Shown in pieces: positions 15,055 to 23,623 of a stretch of DNA of 53,135 bases. The translations under genes were made by a program, and so were the position numbers. Under the pieces are notes generated by a model, which searched no databases, was not told the origin of the DNA, and saw only the letters and a program-made list of their open reading frames with translations. The number at the start of each line of letters is the position of its first letter. Within the stretch, counting starts at the first letter, position 1. Source of the stretch: JAUVZL01 sp965603515 (GTDB lineage Bacteria > Hydrothermota > Tepidihabitantia > SM23-42); NCBI GenBank assembly GCA_965603515.1, contig CBFDDH010000016.1, positions 1 through 53,135 on the forward strand. Reading direction: 5' to 3'.

Positions 15055-16110
15055 GTGTTTCAGCAAATAAACATACTCGTCACCGGTGCCGCAGGTTTTA
15101 TCGGCTGGAAAGTCTGCGAATTTCTTCTTACCAAGCCAGAACTCATTCCCAACGGTCTAAACGATCAAAACGATGTTAACGCTCTAAACGTTATTGGAAT
15201 AGATAACATGAATGACTACTATGACGTGCGCCTTAAAGAGTGGCGTCTTGAGCAGCTGAAAAAGTACCCAAATTTCAAATTCCACAAACTCGATATCGAA
15301 GACCATACTGGCTTAAAAGGACTATTCCAGCAGTATTCCATATCACCGGTTCCCCGAAGCACCGATTCCCCATTTCTCGCAATAATCAATCTTGCTGCTC
15401 GTGCAGGTGTTCGCTACAGCATGGAAAACCCGTTTGTCTATTATACGACAAATGTCATTGGTACTTTAAACCTTCTCGAACTATGTCGTGAGTTTAATGT
15501 TAAGAAATTCATCCTTGCTTCGACCTCCTCGCTCTATGCAGGACAGAAAATGCCGTTTAAAGAAACATTGCCGGTGAATGAACCTATATCGCCTTACGCA
15601 GCATCAAAAAAGAGTGCTGAGGTGACTTGCTATACATATCACAAACTTTATAATCAGGATATTACTCTTGTTCGCTACTTCACAGTTTACGGTCCTGCGG
15701 GAAGACCTGATATGAGTATATTCAGATTCATCTCTTGGATTGATCGTGGTAAAACTGTGATTGTGTACGGTGATGGTAGTCAATCCCGCGATTTCACATA
15801 TGTAGATGACATTGCACGTGGAACAATACTAGCATTAAAACCACAGGGGTTTGAGATTATTAACCTTGGTGGCGATGAACCACATAAATTGGTGGATGTT
15901 CTTCAAATGGTAGAGAGAAAACTGAGTAAAAAGGCAGAGATAGAACATAAGCCATTCCATCCTACGGATATGATGGCAACATGGGCAGATATTACTAAAG
16001 CTAAGAAAATCCTTAACTGGCAGCCAATTGTAAAGCTTACACAGGGTCTGGATGAATCGATAAGGTGGTTTACCGACAATCACTCATGGACAGAAAAGAT
16101 AGAGCTCTGA
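15055..16110 (+). CDS. NAD-dependent epimerase/dehydratase (UDP-glucuronate 4-epimerase-like) with in-frame insertions
   Basis: This 351-residue extended SDR protein has the NAD motif ILVTGAAGFIGWKV, IDNMNDYYDVRLKEWRL typical of UDP-glucuronate 4-epimerases, the catalytic region STSSLYAG and the active-site YAASKKS. The likely product is a UDP-uronic acid or UDP-hexose epimer for the glycan pathway. Two stretches have no place in the family: about 19 residues around PELIPNGLNDQNDVNALN before the first IDN motif, and about 11 residues, SISPVPRSTDSPF, before INLAARAG. The DNA of the second carries tandem CACCGGTTCCCC/CACCGATTCCCC repeat units. The GTG start at 15055 lies at the predicted transcription start. 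Confidence 0.88.
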   Translation: MFQQINILVTGAAGFIGWKVCEFLLTKPELIPNGLNDQNDVNALNVIGIDNMNDYYDVRLKEWRLEQLKKYPNFKFHKLDIEDHTGLKGLFQQYSISPVPRSTDSPFLAIINLAARAGVRYSMENPFVYYTTNVIGTLNLLELCREFNVKKFILASTSSLYAGQKMPFKETLPVNEPISPYAASKKSAEVTCYTYHKLYNQDITLVRYFTVYGPAGRPDMSIFRFISWIDRGKTVIVYGDGSQSRDFTYVDDIARGTILALKPQGFEIINLGGDEPHKLVDVLQMVERKLSKKAEIEHKPFHPTDMMATWADITKAKKILNWQPIVKLTQGLDESIRWFTDNHSWTEKIEL

Positions 16111-16118
16111 TCAAGAAT

Positions 16119-17096
16119 CTATTCACTAATTCTGTTGGCTAAATACCAATCTATCATTCTCCGGAACCCTTCTGCTATTTCTATTTTCTGAACAAATCCC
16201 TGTTCTCGTATTTTCTTTGATTTATGGTGTGTGGGTGTGGCAAACTTCTTCATCCTTGCAGCAGTAATGGGGAGGTTGCGGCCTGTTATTTTGGCAAGGA
16301 TATCAAATATGCTGCCAAGAGATACGGCAAGAAATAAAGGTAGTTTGATTCTTGGTGCCCCGCTAGGTAGATATGTGCCAATCACGTCTACTATCTGTCC
16401 TATAGTCATTTGTGGTTCATCAGAATAGGAGAAAATCTGAATACCTGGTTTTAGTTTATCAATCAAGAATATGTTTGCATCTACTAAATTTTCTACATAA
16501 GCAACCGATTTTATATTATCACCTTTGCCAACAAAAATAAATTTCTTTTTGTATATTTTGTCAATTAAATTATAAACATTCCCGAAATTATTCGACCCAA
16601 ATATTACAGATGGTCTAATTATCATAACACTTCTGCTTTTATCATCATCAACCCACTTCTGTATAACTTTTTCCGCAGCCAGTTTCGATTCACCATAGTC
16701 GTTATCTGGTCGCGGAATGGTATTTTCAGTGCTGGGTTCGTCGTTTGTTCCGTATACTGCCACAGAGCTATAGAAAATCAGCTTCTTGATCTGCAATTTG
16801 GCTGCGCAGTCGAGCAGAATTTGGGTACCGGTTTCATTTACGTGAAAGAATTCTTCCCTTGTGACGCCAAAATCATGGTGTTTTGCTGCGAGCGTAATGA
16901 TCAAATCCACGCCCTGCGCTGCTTTAAGGATATCCTCAGGAGAGAGTATATTACCTACAAAGCAAGTGCACAGTTTATTCAGTTCTTCTGGACCGGGGTT
17001 GATGTCAAAGCCAATGACCTCATGTTTTTTCTCGACAAGCTTCTTAACCAGAAATTGACCGATAAAACCTGTAGAACCTATTACCAGTATTTTCAT
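16119..17096 (-). CDS. NAD-dependent sugar-nucleotide epimerase/dehydratase
   Basis: This 325-residue extended SDR protein has the N-terminal KILVIGSTGFIGQFLVKKL Rossmann motif, the catalytic Ser/Tyr region YSSVAVYG...DNDYGESKLAAEK (YxxxK), and a C-terminal substrate domain with a hydrophobic segment LPLFLAVSLGSIFDILAKI. It probably epimerises or reduces a nucleotide sugar, or a lipid-linked 4-keto sugar, used by the adjacent glycosyltransferase, whose stop lies 13 bp upstream of its ATG. It converges with the other epimerase (8-bp gap). The first nine bases of the gene belong to the 286-bp duplicated block. Confidence 0.87.
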   Translation of the reverse strand: MKILVIGSTGFIGQFLVKKLVEKKHEVIGFDINPGPEELNKLCTCFVGNILSPEDILKAAQGVDLIITLAAKHHDFGVTREEFFHVNETGTQILLDCAAKLQIKKLIFYSSVAVYGTNDEPSTENTIPRPDNDYGESKLAAEKVIQKWVDDDKSRSVMIIRPSVIFGSNNFGNVYNLIDKIYKKKFIFVGKGDNIKSVAYVENLVDANIFLIDKLKPGIQIFSYSDEPQMTIGQIVDVIGTYLPSGAPRIKLPLFLAVSLGSIFDILAKITGRNLPITAARMKKFATPTHHKSKKIREQGFVQKIEIAEGFRRMIDWYLANRISE

Positions 17097-17373
17097 GTGG
17101 ATATTATAGCTAAAATGGGTAATATTTCAATATTTTTCTTACTACTTGTTTTGAATCAAATTTTCGAACAGCTATATCTCTACTTGCTTGACCCATGCTC
17201 GAAATAAGCTCTGGGTTAAGGATGTACTTTTCCATAGTAGAGGCAAGTTCAGCTGAGTCCTTAATTGGAACCAGAAAACCATTTATACCATCCTCAACAA
17301 CCTCCCGACAGCCAGTTGAATCTGTGGTGATTATTGGCATACCCATTGCCGCACCCTCTAATAGCGATAAAGG
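17088..17373. repeat. 286-bp block identical to 10030-10315
   Basis: Second copy of the shared glycosyltransferase 3' end and spacer. Here it joins an intact epimerase start codon, so this is probably the original context and 10030-10315 the recipient. Confidence 0.93.
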
Positions 17374-18243
17374 GAGTCCTTCTCGATAATAGGATGGCAA
17401 GACTATCACATCAGCTTTTTCCAAATAGGATTTTATATTATCGGTCATGCCAAAGTACTTCACTGTGCCTTGCTTATTCCATTTCTCCAATTGCTCTGAA
17501 GATATTCCTTTCGGGTTTTCCATATCTACAGGACCCAATAACCAGAAATCAACATTATTATATTTCTTGCGGAGCGTAGATGCAGCATCGACATATTCCT
17601 TGATCCCTTTATCCCATAACAAGCGGGCTGCAAGAATGAAGGTGACTACTTTTTTTCGCTCGTGCTTACGTGGTGAAAATTTAACAGTATCCACACCAGT
17701 ACCTGGAATAACGCTTGTTTTTTGTTTATCTACCATTTTATGGTCGAGGAAATAATTTCTATCATCTTGATTCTGGAAAAACACATGTTGGGAGAATTTC
17801 ATGGTTCTACGGTATAAGTATCGTACGATTTTTTGTACCCAGAACTTCTTGAAACTAGTACCTGTAAAGACATAACCCAATCCTGAAACCATATTGTAAA
17901 TGTCTCTAACACGCGATGTGCGGGCTGCTATTGTGCCATAGATTACAGGTTTAACAGTGAAATGTTGGACTATATCGGGCTTGTGGCGTTTATAAATGCT
18001 AAGGAATTTGAGAAATAGTACAATATCCTCAAATGGATTAATGCCACTGCGCGTAATTTGAATATTTATGTGTTTGATACCGTATTCTTGAAAATATTTC
18101 GCATAGGAATCAAACGGAGCAACTGCAAATACTTGGTATCCACGCTTTACCAGTTCTTTAAGAAGCGGTAAGCGAAAGTTGTAGAGATACCAAGATGTAT
18201 TGCTTACGATAATGATTCTTTTATTGGATTTCTCGAAATTCAC
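17110..18243 (-). CDS. GT4-family glycosyltransferase (copy B)
   Basis: This 377-residue GT-B protein has IIIVSNTSWYLYNFRLPLLKELVKRGYQVFAVAP at the N-terminus and ADVIVLPSYYREGLPLSLLEGAAMGMPIITT in the donor domain, which places it near the GalNAc/QuiNAc-type transferases that start O-antigen or capsule repeats. The protein has one extra Tyr compared with copy A at the edge of the identical block. It is encoded directly upstream of the epimerase, a common pairing for donor synthesis and transfer. Confidence 0.9.
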   Translation of the reverse strand: MNFEKSNKRIIIVSNTSWYLYNFRLPLLKELVKRGYQVFAVAPFDSYAKYFQEYGIKHINIQITRSGINPFEDIVLFLKFLSIYKRHKPDIVQHFTVKPVIYGTIAARTSRVRDIYNMVSGLGYVFTGTSFKKFWVQKIVRYLYRRTMKFSQHVFFQNQDDRNYFLDHKMVDKQKTSVIPGTGVDTVKFSPRKHERKKVVTFILAARLLWDKGIKEYVDAASTLRKKYNNVDFWLLGPVDMENPKGISSEQLEKWNKQGTVKYFGMTDNIKSYLEKADVIVLPSYYREGLPLSLLEGAAMGMPIITTDSTGCREVVEDGINGFLVPIKDSAELASTMEKYILNPELISSMGQASRDIAVRKFDSKQVVRKILKYYPF

Positions 18244-18488
18244 CGAGGACTATTATAGGCAAAGATGGGGTGAAGTCAAGTTTAGACTGGATTTCCGAAT
18301 CACTGTTGACAAAACCTGCGCAGCTTGTATGATTGACTATGAATCATCCCCCCACCATTCCCTCCCCACTTGTGAGGAGGGATAAAGGGAGGGGTAAGGA
18401 GATTCTATAAAACTGATAAATATTCTTCGAGCTTGTCGAAAAATTCAGCACAAAACACTAGAGCTTTAGAGTTTTGAGTATACAACCC
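18244..18488. repeat. intergenic region with palindromic repeat elements
   Basis: No gene is seen in these 245 bp. A hairpin-forming element of the CCCTCCCC...GGAGGGATAAAGGGAGGGG type lies at about 18359-18396, and a TTCGAGCTTGTCGAA palindrome at 18427-18441. Such elements can act as transcript ends between the exopolysaccharide operon and the glycosyltransferase B gene. Confidence 0.55.
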
Positions 18489-20207
18489 CTAAGGGATAAG
18501 CTCAAAGCAGCGACCTTCTCCTGACTCAAATGAAACTGAGAAGAACGTACTACCTGACTGTACACTGTCTGGCAAAAATACCTCATTGGTATAGATGTCT
18601 TTTATTAAGAGATATCTGTCATCAAGTCCGAAAGACACTATTTCTGAATATTCCAAGTGACACTGTCTGTTTACGACAACAAGAAAAGCGTCACTATGCT
18701 CATCATGAAATGTGCCGATCTGCGCTATGCACTCAGGGCTAATAGAATTAATAACACCATGTGATGGGATATTCTTTGACTTAAACACGCTACCAGATGT
18801 CAGCGTCAATAATGTTGGGCCTATTGATTCAATAACTTGATTTAATTTTCTTACTTCAGAAAATAGCGGTTCACGAGGAGTGTCATCAAAGCGCCACAAA
18901 CCACGCACGTAGAAATCATCTTCTATTCTTGATTCAAAGCAATAATAAAACATGCCCTTGGCACCATATGCTAACCCCAACCAGGTCATGCAATGCAGTT
19001 CTTCTGGAGTTGGTAGGCGCCAGCTCCGCGCAGAACCACCGCTTTCTCGATCAATTGATTCATATCTGCCAAATGCCTGGACAATAAACCAAAAATCCAG
19101 AGATTCAGCAAGGGCAACGATACGCATATCACGAAGCTCTTCACACAGTGCATCAAGTGCTTTTTGAAAAATCTCTCCAGATTTTGGCGTATTATCACGA
19201 ATCGGGTATTTGTCAAACATTAGAACATATGGCTTGACGATATCGCTATACAGTTGAAAATGTTCCATACCTTGTCCGCCTATTGCCTGAATACCTGGTG
19301 TTTTCAAGTGGTGCTCTCGAAGGTAATCCATAAGATATTTGTTAGAAGCAAACTGTCCATAGAGCGGCTCATCCTTTAAATAATAGTAAGAAAGCGCTGG
19401 GTACTGTTTGTAGGTTGAGAAGATAATTTCAAGGGAATCATCAAATAGCCCCTCGGTTAATCGCTCAATATTATTATCACTTACTTCTATGTAGTCAGAC
19501 CAAAGGTCAACATTGCCAAACCACCAAATAAGATATTGATAAGCACTGCGATCAACGCGACTTTTTGTAAAAGTAAGTTCAAAGAAACTATACTCATTGA
19601 TTCTCGGGAAATCTCTTACTCGCAGTACTGTATCGACCACGCTAGTTATATTCTGATTGCTTCTAGATTGAACGATTAGACTGCAAACTTTTACAGTATC
19701 GTAAGACGATTCGATATCGATTTTCAGGCGAAACCGAACAGTGTAAGTTGGCTTTACATAATGGGTTTGTATTTGTGCTTGCCATCCAGATGGACCATAT
19801 TGCATAAGTCCAGTTGAGTCGGAGTCTACACAACACTTCCATGCATAATGATTGGAAGCTGAGCCATCAAAGACCTTGGATCCAGTATTATGAAAAACAT
19901 AAGCGCTATCTGACTCCCATACTTTTTGCCAAAGATAATAATATCGACTCAATCTCGGTACGTCGTTTGCTCCTGCATCGCCCAAGATAACTTTCATTTC
20001 TTTTTGAGCAGCGAAATTCAAATATTTCTCAATAGAATTTTGTGAGTCTAACCAACTTGTTCGGATCGTATTCAGAAAAAGTGAATCGCGTGCCCATGTA
20101 ATCTGTACGGTATCTCTAATATCATAGGTGCCTAGGGTAAAAAAGTCATTTGTGTTAGCGGATAAAGTGCACATCAAAAGAAATAAAGGGATAGTCTTCT
20201 TGTTCAC
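18489..20207 (-). CDS. secreted protein with probable TIM-barrel glycoside-hydrolase domain
   Basis: The protein has 572 residues with an N-terminal signal peptide (KKTIPLFLLMCTLSANT). No family can be named with certainty. A beta-sandwich-like middle region covers about residues 95-240. A later part reads like a (beta/alpha)8 hydrolase: YYYLKDEPLYGQF with a candidate acid Glu, IVALAESLDFWFIVQAFG, and MTWLGLAYGAKGMFYYCFES, similar in style to GH42/GH2-like barrels. A C-terminal beta domain ends in GEGRCFELIP. It starts at GTG 20207, 10 bp after the preceding glycosyltransferase, as the last gene of the exopolysaccharide operon. It may trim or remodel the exported glycan outside the cell. Confidence 0.6.
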   Translation of the reverse strand: MNKKTIPLFLLMCTLSANTNDFFTLGTYDIRDTVQITWARDSLFLNTIRTSWLDSQNSIEKYLNFAAQKEMKVILGDAGANDVPRLSRYYYLWQKVWESDSAYVFHNTGSKVFDGSASNHYAWKCCVDSDSTGLMQYGPSGWQAQIQTHYVKPTYTVRFRLKIDIESSYDTVKVCSLIVQSRSNQNITSVVDTVLRVRDFPRINEYSFFELTFTKSRVDRSAYQYLIWWFGNVDLWSDYIEVSDNNIERLTEGLFDDSLEIIFSTYKQYPALSYYYLKDEPLYGQFASNKYLMDYLREHHLKTPGIQAIGGQGMEHFQLYSDIVKPYVLMFDKYPIRDNTPKSGEIFQKALDALCEELRDMRIVALAESLDFWFIVQAFGRYESIDRESGGSARSWRLPTPEELHCMTWLGLAYGAKGMFYYCFESRIEDDFYVRGLWRFDDTPREPLFSEVRKLNQVIESIGPTLLTLTSGSVFKSKNIPSHGVINSISPECIAQIGTFHDEHSDAFLVVVNRQCHLEYSEIVSFGLDDRYLLIKDIYTNEVFLPDSVQSGSTFFSVSFESGEGRCFELIP

Positions 20208-20217
20208 TATTCTTCTG

Positions 20218-21357
20218 TCAAAGAGCCTGACTATGCTTTGGTATAGAATTATGCATCTTCACGGTATTGAGGAGTGCTAAGACATTACGCGTATAGGTGT
20301 TAATCGAATAATGTTGCTTAACTTTTTGGTAAGCACTGCTACCCATGGTTTTCATTAAATCAGGTGAGGAGAGCATCTTTTCAATAGCGCTTGCGAGTGA
20401 ATCAGCATCATTCGAAGGCACGAGGAGTCCATCGACATTATCGATAATTATATTTGGTATACCACCAACTCTTGTCGCAACTACAGGTAATTTTAGTGCC
20501 ATAGCTTCAAGTAGTGCCGATGGTGTTCCTTCCCATAATGATGGTAATGCAAAGATCCTACTTGCTTGTAGCAACTGCACGACATCATTTCTTTCACCAA
20601 GAAAATTAACCGTATCAATGATATTTAGTATTTTAGCCCGCTCCTTCAGTAAAGGCATGAGAGGTCCATCTCCAACAATTATTACGTTTTTAACTGACTG
20701 ACGAGATTTTATACTCGCTATAGCAGATAGAAGTATATCGATCCCTTTTGCCTGTACTAAACGTCCAACAAATGCAATATCATATTTCTTGACCGTTTTT
20801 CTTGTCTTATGTGGTAAAGGTATCCCCTTTCCAATTATTCTGGTTTTACCTTTTACACATTTCATCCACTTGATGAGTGCCTGTTCGACCATTTCATCCA
20901 CACAGGCAATTATCTTAAATCTTGAATAAATAAACTTATCCATTATTTTTAATAAAGGGTATTTGCGTCTTCGTGTTTTTGTTGTTGTCTCTCGTAAAAG
21001 GAATATAACATCGGGAAGAAATAAGGATGCAAGCGCTACATAAAGGCTTGTTGGAAAAAGCTGCACGAAAACTATTTGATATTTCCCTTTTTTAATCAAG
21101 CTTATTGTTTTCCAGATGGCTAGTATACTATATTTTCTCTTAATTCCCAAATTTATTACATAAATGCCATTCTGTTGTAGCTGTTTAGAATATACGCTTG
21201 TGTTTCTGTAAACTGCCACATCCATTTTTTTATTGAAGGTTTTCTTGGCTTCAATAAGATAGTGTGTAAGCGTACCCTCTGCACCACCAGTATCCAGTGA
21301 GTTTATTATGTGAAGTACTTTAAGAGAAAACCGATTATCTTCGGCAGATTCTTTCAT
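20218..21357 (-). CDS. GT4-family glycosyltransferase
   Basis: This 379-residue GT-B protein begins LKVLHIINSLDTGGAEGTLTHYL, the acceptor-side glycine-rich loop of GT4 enzymes. It has DIAFVGRLVQAKGIDILLSAI at the domain joint and FALPSLWEGTPSALLEAMALKLPVVATRVGGIPNII for nucleotide-sugar binding with the EX7E pair. It is one of three consecutive GT4 genes in the exopolysaccharide operon, each presumably adding one sugar of the repeat unit. The gap to the upstream gene is 24 bp. Donor and acceptor cannot be predicted. Confidence 0.92.
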   Translation of the reverse strand: MKESAEDNRFSLKVLHIINSLDTGGAEGTLTHYLIEAKKTFNKKMDVAVYRNTSVYSKQLQQNGIYVINLGIKRKYSILAIWKTISLIKKGKYQIVFVQLFPTSLYVALASLFLPDVIFLLRETTTKTRRRKYPLLKIMDKFIYSRFKIIACVDEMVEQALIKWMKCVKGKTRIIGKGIPLPHKTRKTVKKYDIAFVGRLVQAKGIDILLSAIASIKSRQSVKNVIIVGDGPLMPLLKERAKILNIIDTVNFLGERNDVVQLLQASRIFALPSLWEGTPSALLEAMALKLPVVATRVGGIPNIIIDNVDGLLVPSNDADSLASAIEKMLSSPDLMKTMGSSAYQKVKQHYSINTYTRNVLALLNTVKMHNSIPKHSQAL

Positions 21358-21381
21358 ATACTTCTAATGCTGCTTAAGATA

Positions 21382-22515
21382 CTATTTTTTGAGTAAGAGT
21401 TGTTGATAGACGGTTTCATATTTTCTCGCCGATATTTGTATATTGAATTCATCAAGAACCTTTTTTCTTGCTCTTTCACCAAGTGCCGTTCGTTGCTTTG
21501 ATTTAACTAGTTTTAGCAAGGCGGCGGCAAAACCCACTGTATCGCCAATATCTACGAGATGGCCATTATAATTCTCATCCACCACTTCAGGAATACCACC
21601 TGCTTTTGTAGCTACAATTGGCAAGCTTTCTCTCATTGCTTCGAGCAGGCTCACCGGTAATCCCTCACGATTTGAAGAAAGAGCAAAAATATCAGCTGCC
21701 CTGAGATACGATTCCGGATTGATAATCTTCCCCGGAAACAGCACTTTATCTGCAAGCTGCAGATCATTAGTTTTTTGTTTCAGGGTATTCCGTAATGGCC
21801 CGTCTCCCACGATAATCAATAGGCAATTCTCTTCCTTTTGCAGAATAATGTTAAACGCATCAATAAGCATGGCGTGATTCTTCGCTGGGGCTAAGCGTGC
21901 CACCGTGGTGATTATAGTTGCGTCGTGAGGTAACGATAATCTTTGGCGATAATGAGCTTTGTTTTCAGTACAAATACTATCACACGGTACTCTGTTATAA
22001 ATAACGTTAATGTTTGGTATATGATACATTTTTTCAAAAGACGATTGAACGCTACGTGATACGGCGACAGGTAGTATTTTCCCCGTGCTATACAGGAAAG
22101 AAGCGAGTTTTCTTTCAGCATACAATAACTCTCGGTTTGTCAAAGTATGAATCGTGTGCACCCATGGTGGAAGAGACGACTTTAGTTCCGAGAGAAAAAC
22201 ATATTTTATTGTGTACATATGTGTGTGCAGAATATCCGGTTTCAATTTTCTTAGAAGCCCGCGCAAAACCGGTATAATTTTGATGTTGAAGCCAGGTCCT
22301 TTATTTAATGAAAAATAATCAATATTCATATCCTTGAGTTTCTCCACAAGATGGTTTCCTTTGTTTGAAGAGTATAGACTGATGAGCGAACATTTATATT
22401 TTTTTACATTTATTGCGCCCAGCAAATTTGTTGTAAAGACCTCCGCGCCGCCAGTTCTAAGACTGGTTAAGATGTGAACGACTCTTTTTCTAGACATTGC
22501 CGAGCATTTTCTCAT
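21382..22515 (-). CDS. GT4-family glycosyltransferase
   Basis: This protein of up to 377 residues has KRVVHILTSLRTGGAEVFTTNLL at its N-terminus, IITTVARLAPAKNHAMLIDAF in the linker and FALSSNREGLPVSLLEAMRESLPIVATKAGGIPEVV in the donor domain. The ATG at 22515 overlaps the upstream glycosyltransferase gene by 26 bp. A second in-frame ATG at 22497 would give a more usual N-terminus (MSRKRVVHIL) and a smaller overlap. It functions inside the cytoplasm in building the lipid-linked repeat unit. Confidence 0.91.
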   Translation of the reverse strand: MRKCSAMSRKRVVHILTSLRTGGAEVFTTNLLGAINVKKYKCSLISLYSSNKGNHLVEKLKDMNIDYFSLNKGPGFNIKIIPVLRGLLRKLKPDILHTHMYTIKYVFLSELKSSLPPWVHTIHTLTNRELLYAERKLASFLYSTGKILPVAVSRSVQSSFEKMYHIPNINVIYNRVPCDSICTENKAHYRQRLSLPHDATIITTVARLAPAKNHAMLIDAFNIILQKEENCLLIIVGDGPLRNTLKQKTNDLQLADKVLFPGKIINPESYLRAADIFALSSNREGLPVSLLEAMRESLPIVATKAGGIPEVVDENYNGHLVDIGDTVGFAAALLKLVKSKQRTALGERARKKVLDEFNIQISARKYETVYQQLLLKK

Positions 22516-23623
22516 AGAATCGATATGTTTGATTTATCATTCTTTCCAGGGAAAAGAATGGTCGACAGGATGATGCAGCATTCTTACTAATACGTTCAAA
22601 CAATTTTGGTTGGTTAATCAATTCAATCAAAGACCTTGCGATTTCCTCTGGAGATTCTATCGGTACTAATAAACCATTATAATGGTCTTTAATGAATTCA
22701 GGGATGCCGTCAATATCTGTGATGACCACGGGTTTTCCTGCAGCTAATCCTTCCAGGGCAGCGTAGCAAAAAGCTTCACCTGACGTAGCAGCATGAACTA
22801 GAATATCTATTCTTTCCAAAAATCCGGGGACATCAAAAATTTTACCGAGAAAAATAATATTTTTGCTAACACCAAGTTGCTTTGTCAATATCCGAACATC
22901 ATGCTGACAGGGGCCCTCTCCAGCAAATTGCAGTTCAATTCTTCTGTTTTTAATTTCTGCCAACACTATTGGCATTGATGCTACAATGTTCTTGTGCCCT
23001 TTCTCAGGACGAAATCTCGCCAAAGAACCTATTGTGATTTTGGTATTCAATCTTCTCACCTTTACATGAAACTTATCAAGGTCAATACCGTGGTAAATTA
23101 CCTCAGTCTTGCCTAAAGGTATTCTTTCAGTTTCATGGAGATAATGTTTTACAGATATGGTGGGCGCGATTATTCCTGAAGAGTAGCGTATTACAAACCT
23201 GTGAATGTATTTATAAATGACGTCTTTTGTTTTGTGTCTATAACGCCATAGTCGAGTATCGTGTTGAGTGGATACGAACTTACATTTAGCAAGTATTGCA
23301 GCTGTGCCACCTATGATGTCAGAAAATCGCATATTTAGATGGATTAATTCAATGGGATTTGTTTTTATAAATCTATATATTTTGTAAATTACACTCAGTG
23401 TTCTTACCGAAAATATCTTAATGGTGCAAAACTGCTTAATAATAATGTCATGCAGATCGTATTTTTTAAGGAATTCATTATCAATTGGACCCAAGGAAAT
23501 GATGTACGTTTTTTTACCTTTTTTTGACATAGAAGACACAAGATCAAGCACGTATTTCTCTGCGCCCGCTGCTTTTAGGCTATTTATTATGTGGCAAATA
23601 CCTTTAGACATGTTGTTGTTCAT
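22490..23623 (-). CDS. GT4-family glycosyltransferase
   Basis: This 377-residue GT-B enzyme has GICHIINSLKAAGAEKYVLDLV near the start and ITIGSLARFRPEKGHKNIVASM before the donor domain. The donor motif is ILVHAATSGEAFCYAALEGLAAGKPVVITDIDGIPEFI, in which the usual PS.EG is replaced by AATSGEAF, so its donor pocket differs from the two neighbouring enzymes. The start overlaps the polymerase gene by 20 bp, indicating coupled translation. It is first of the three glycosyltransferases in transcription order. Confidence 0.91.
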   Translation of the reverse strand: MNNNMSKGICHIINSLKAAGAEKYVLDLVSSMSKKGKKTYIISLGPIDNEFLKKYDLHDIIIKQFCTIKIFSVRTLSVIYKIYRFIKTNPIELIHLNMRFSDIIGGTAAILAKCKFVSTQHDTRLWRYRHKTKDVIYKYIHRFVIRYSSGIIAPTISVKHYLHETERIPLGKTEVIYHGIDLDKFHVKVRRLNTKITIGSLARFRPEKGHKNIVASMPIVLAEIKNRRIELQFAGEGPCQHDVRILTKQLGVSKNIIFLGKIFDVPGFLERIDILVHAATSGEAFCYAALEGLAAGKPVVITDIDGIPEFIKDHYNGLLVPIESPEEIARSLIELINQPKLFERISKNAASSCRPFFSLERMINQTYRFYEKMLGNV

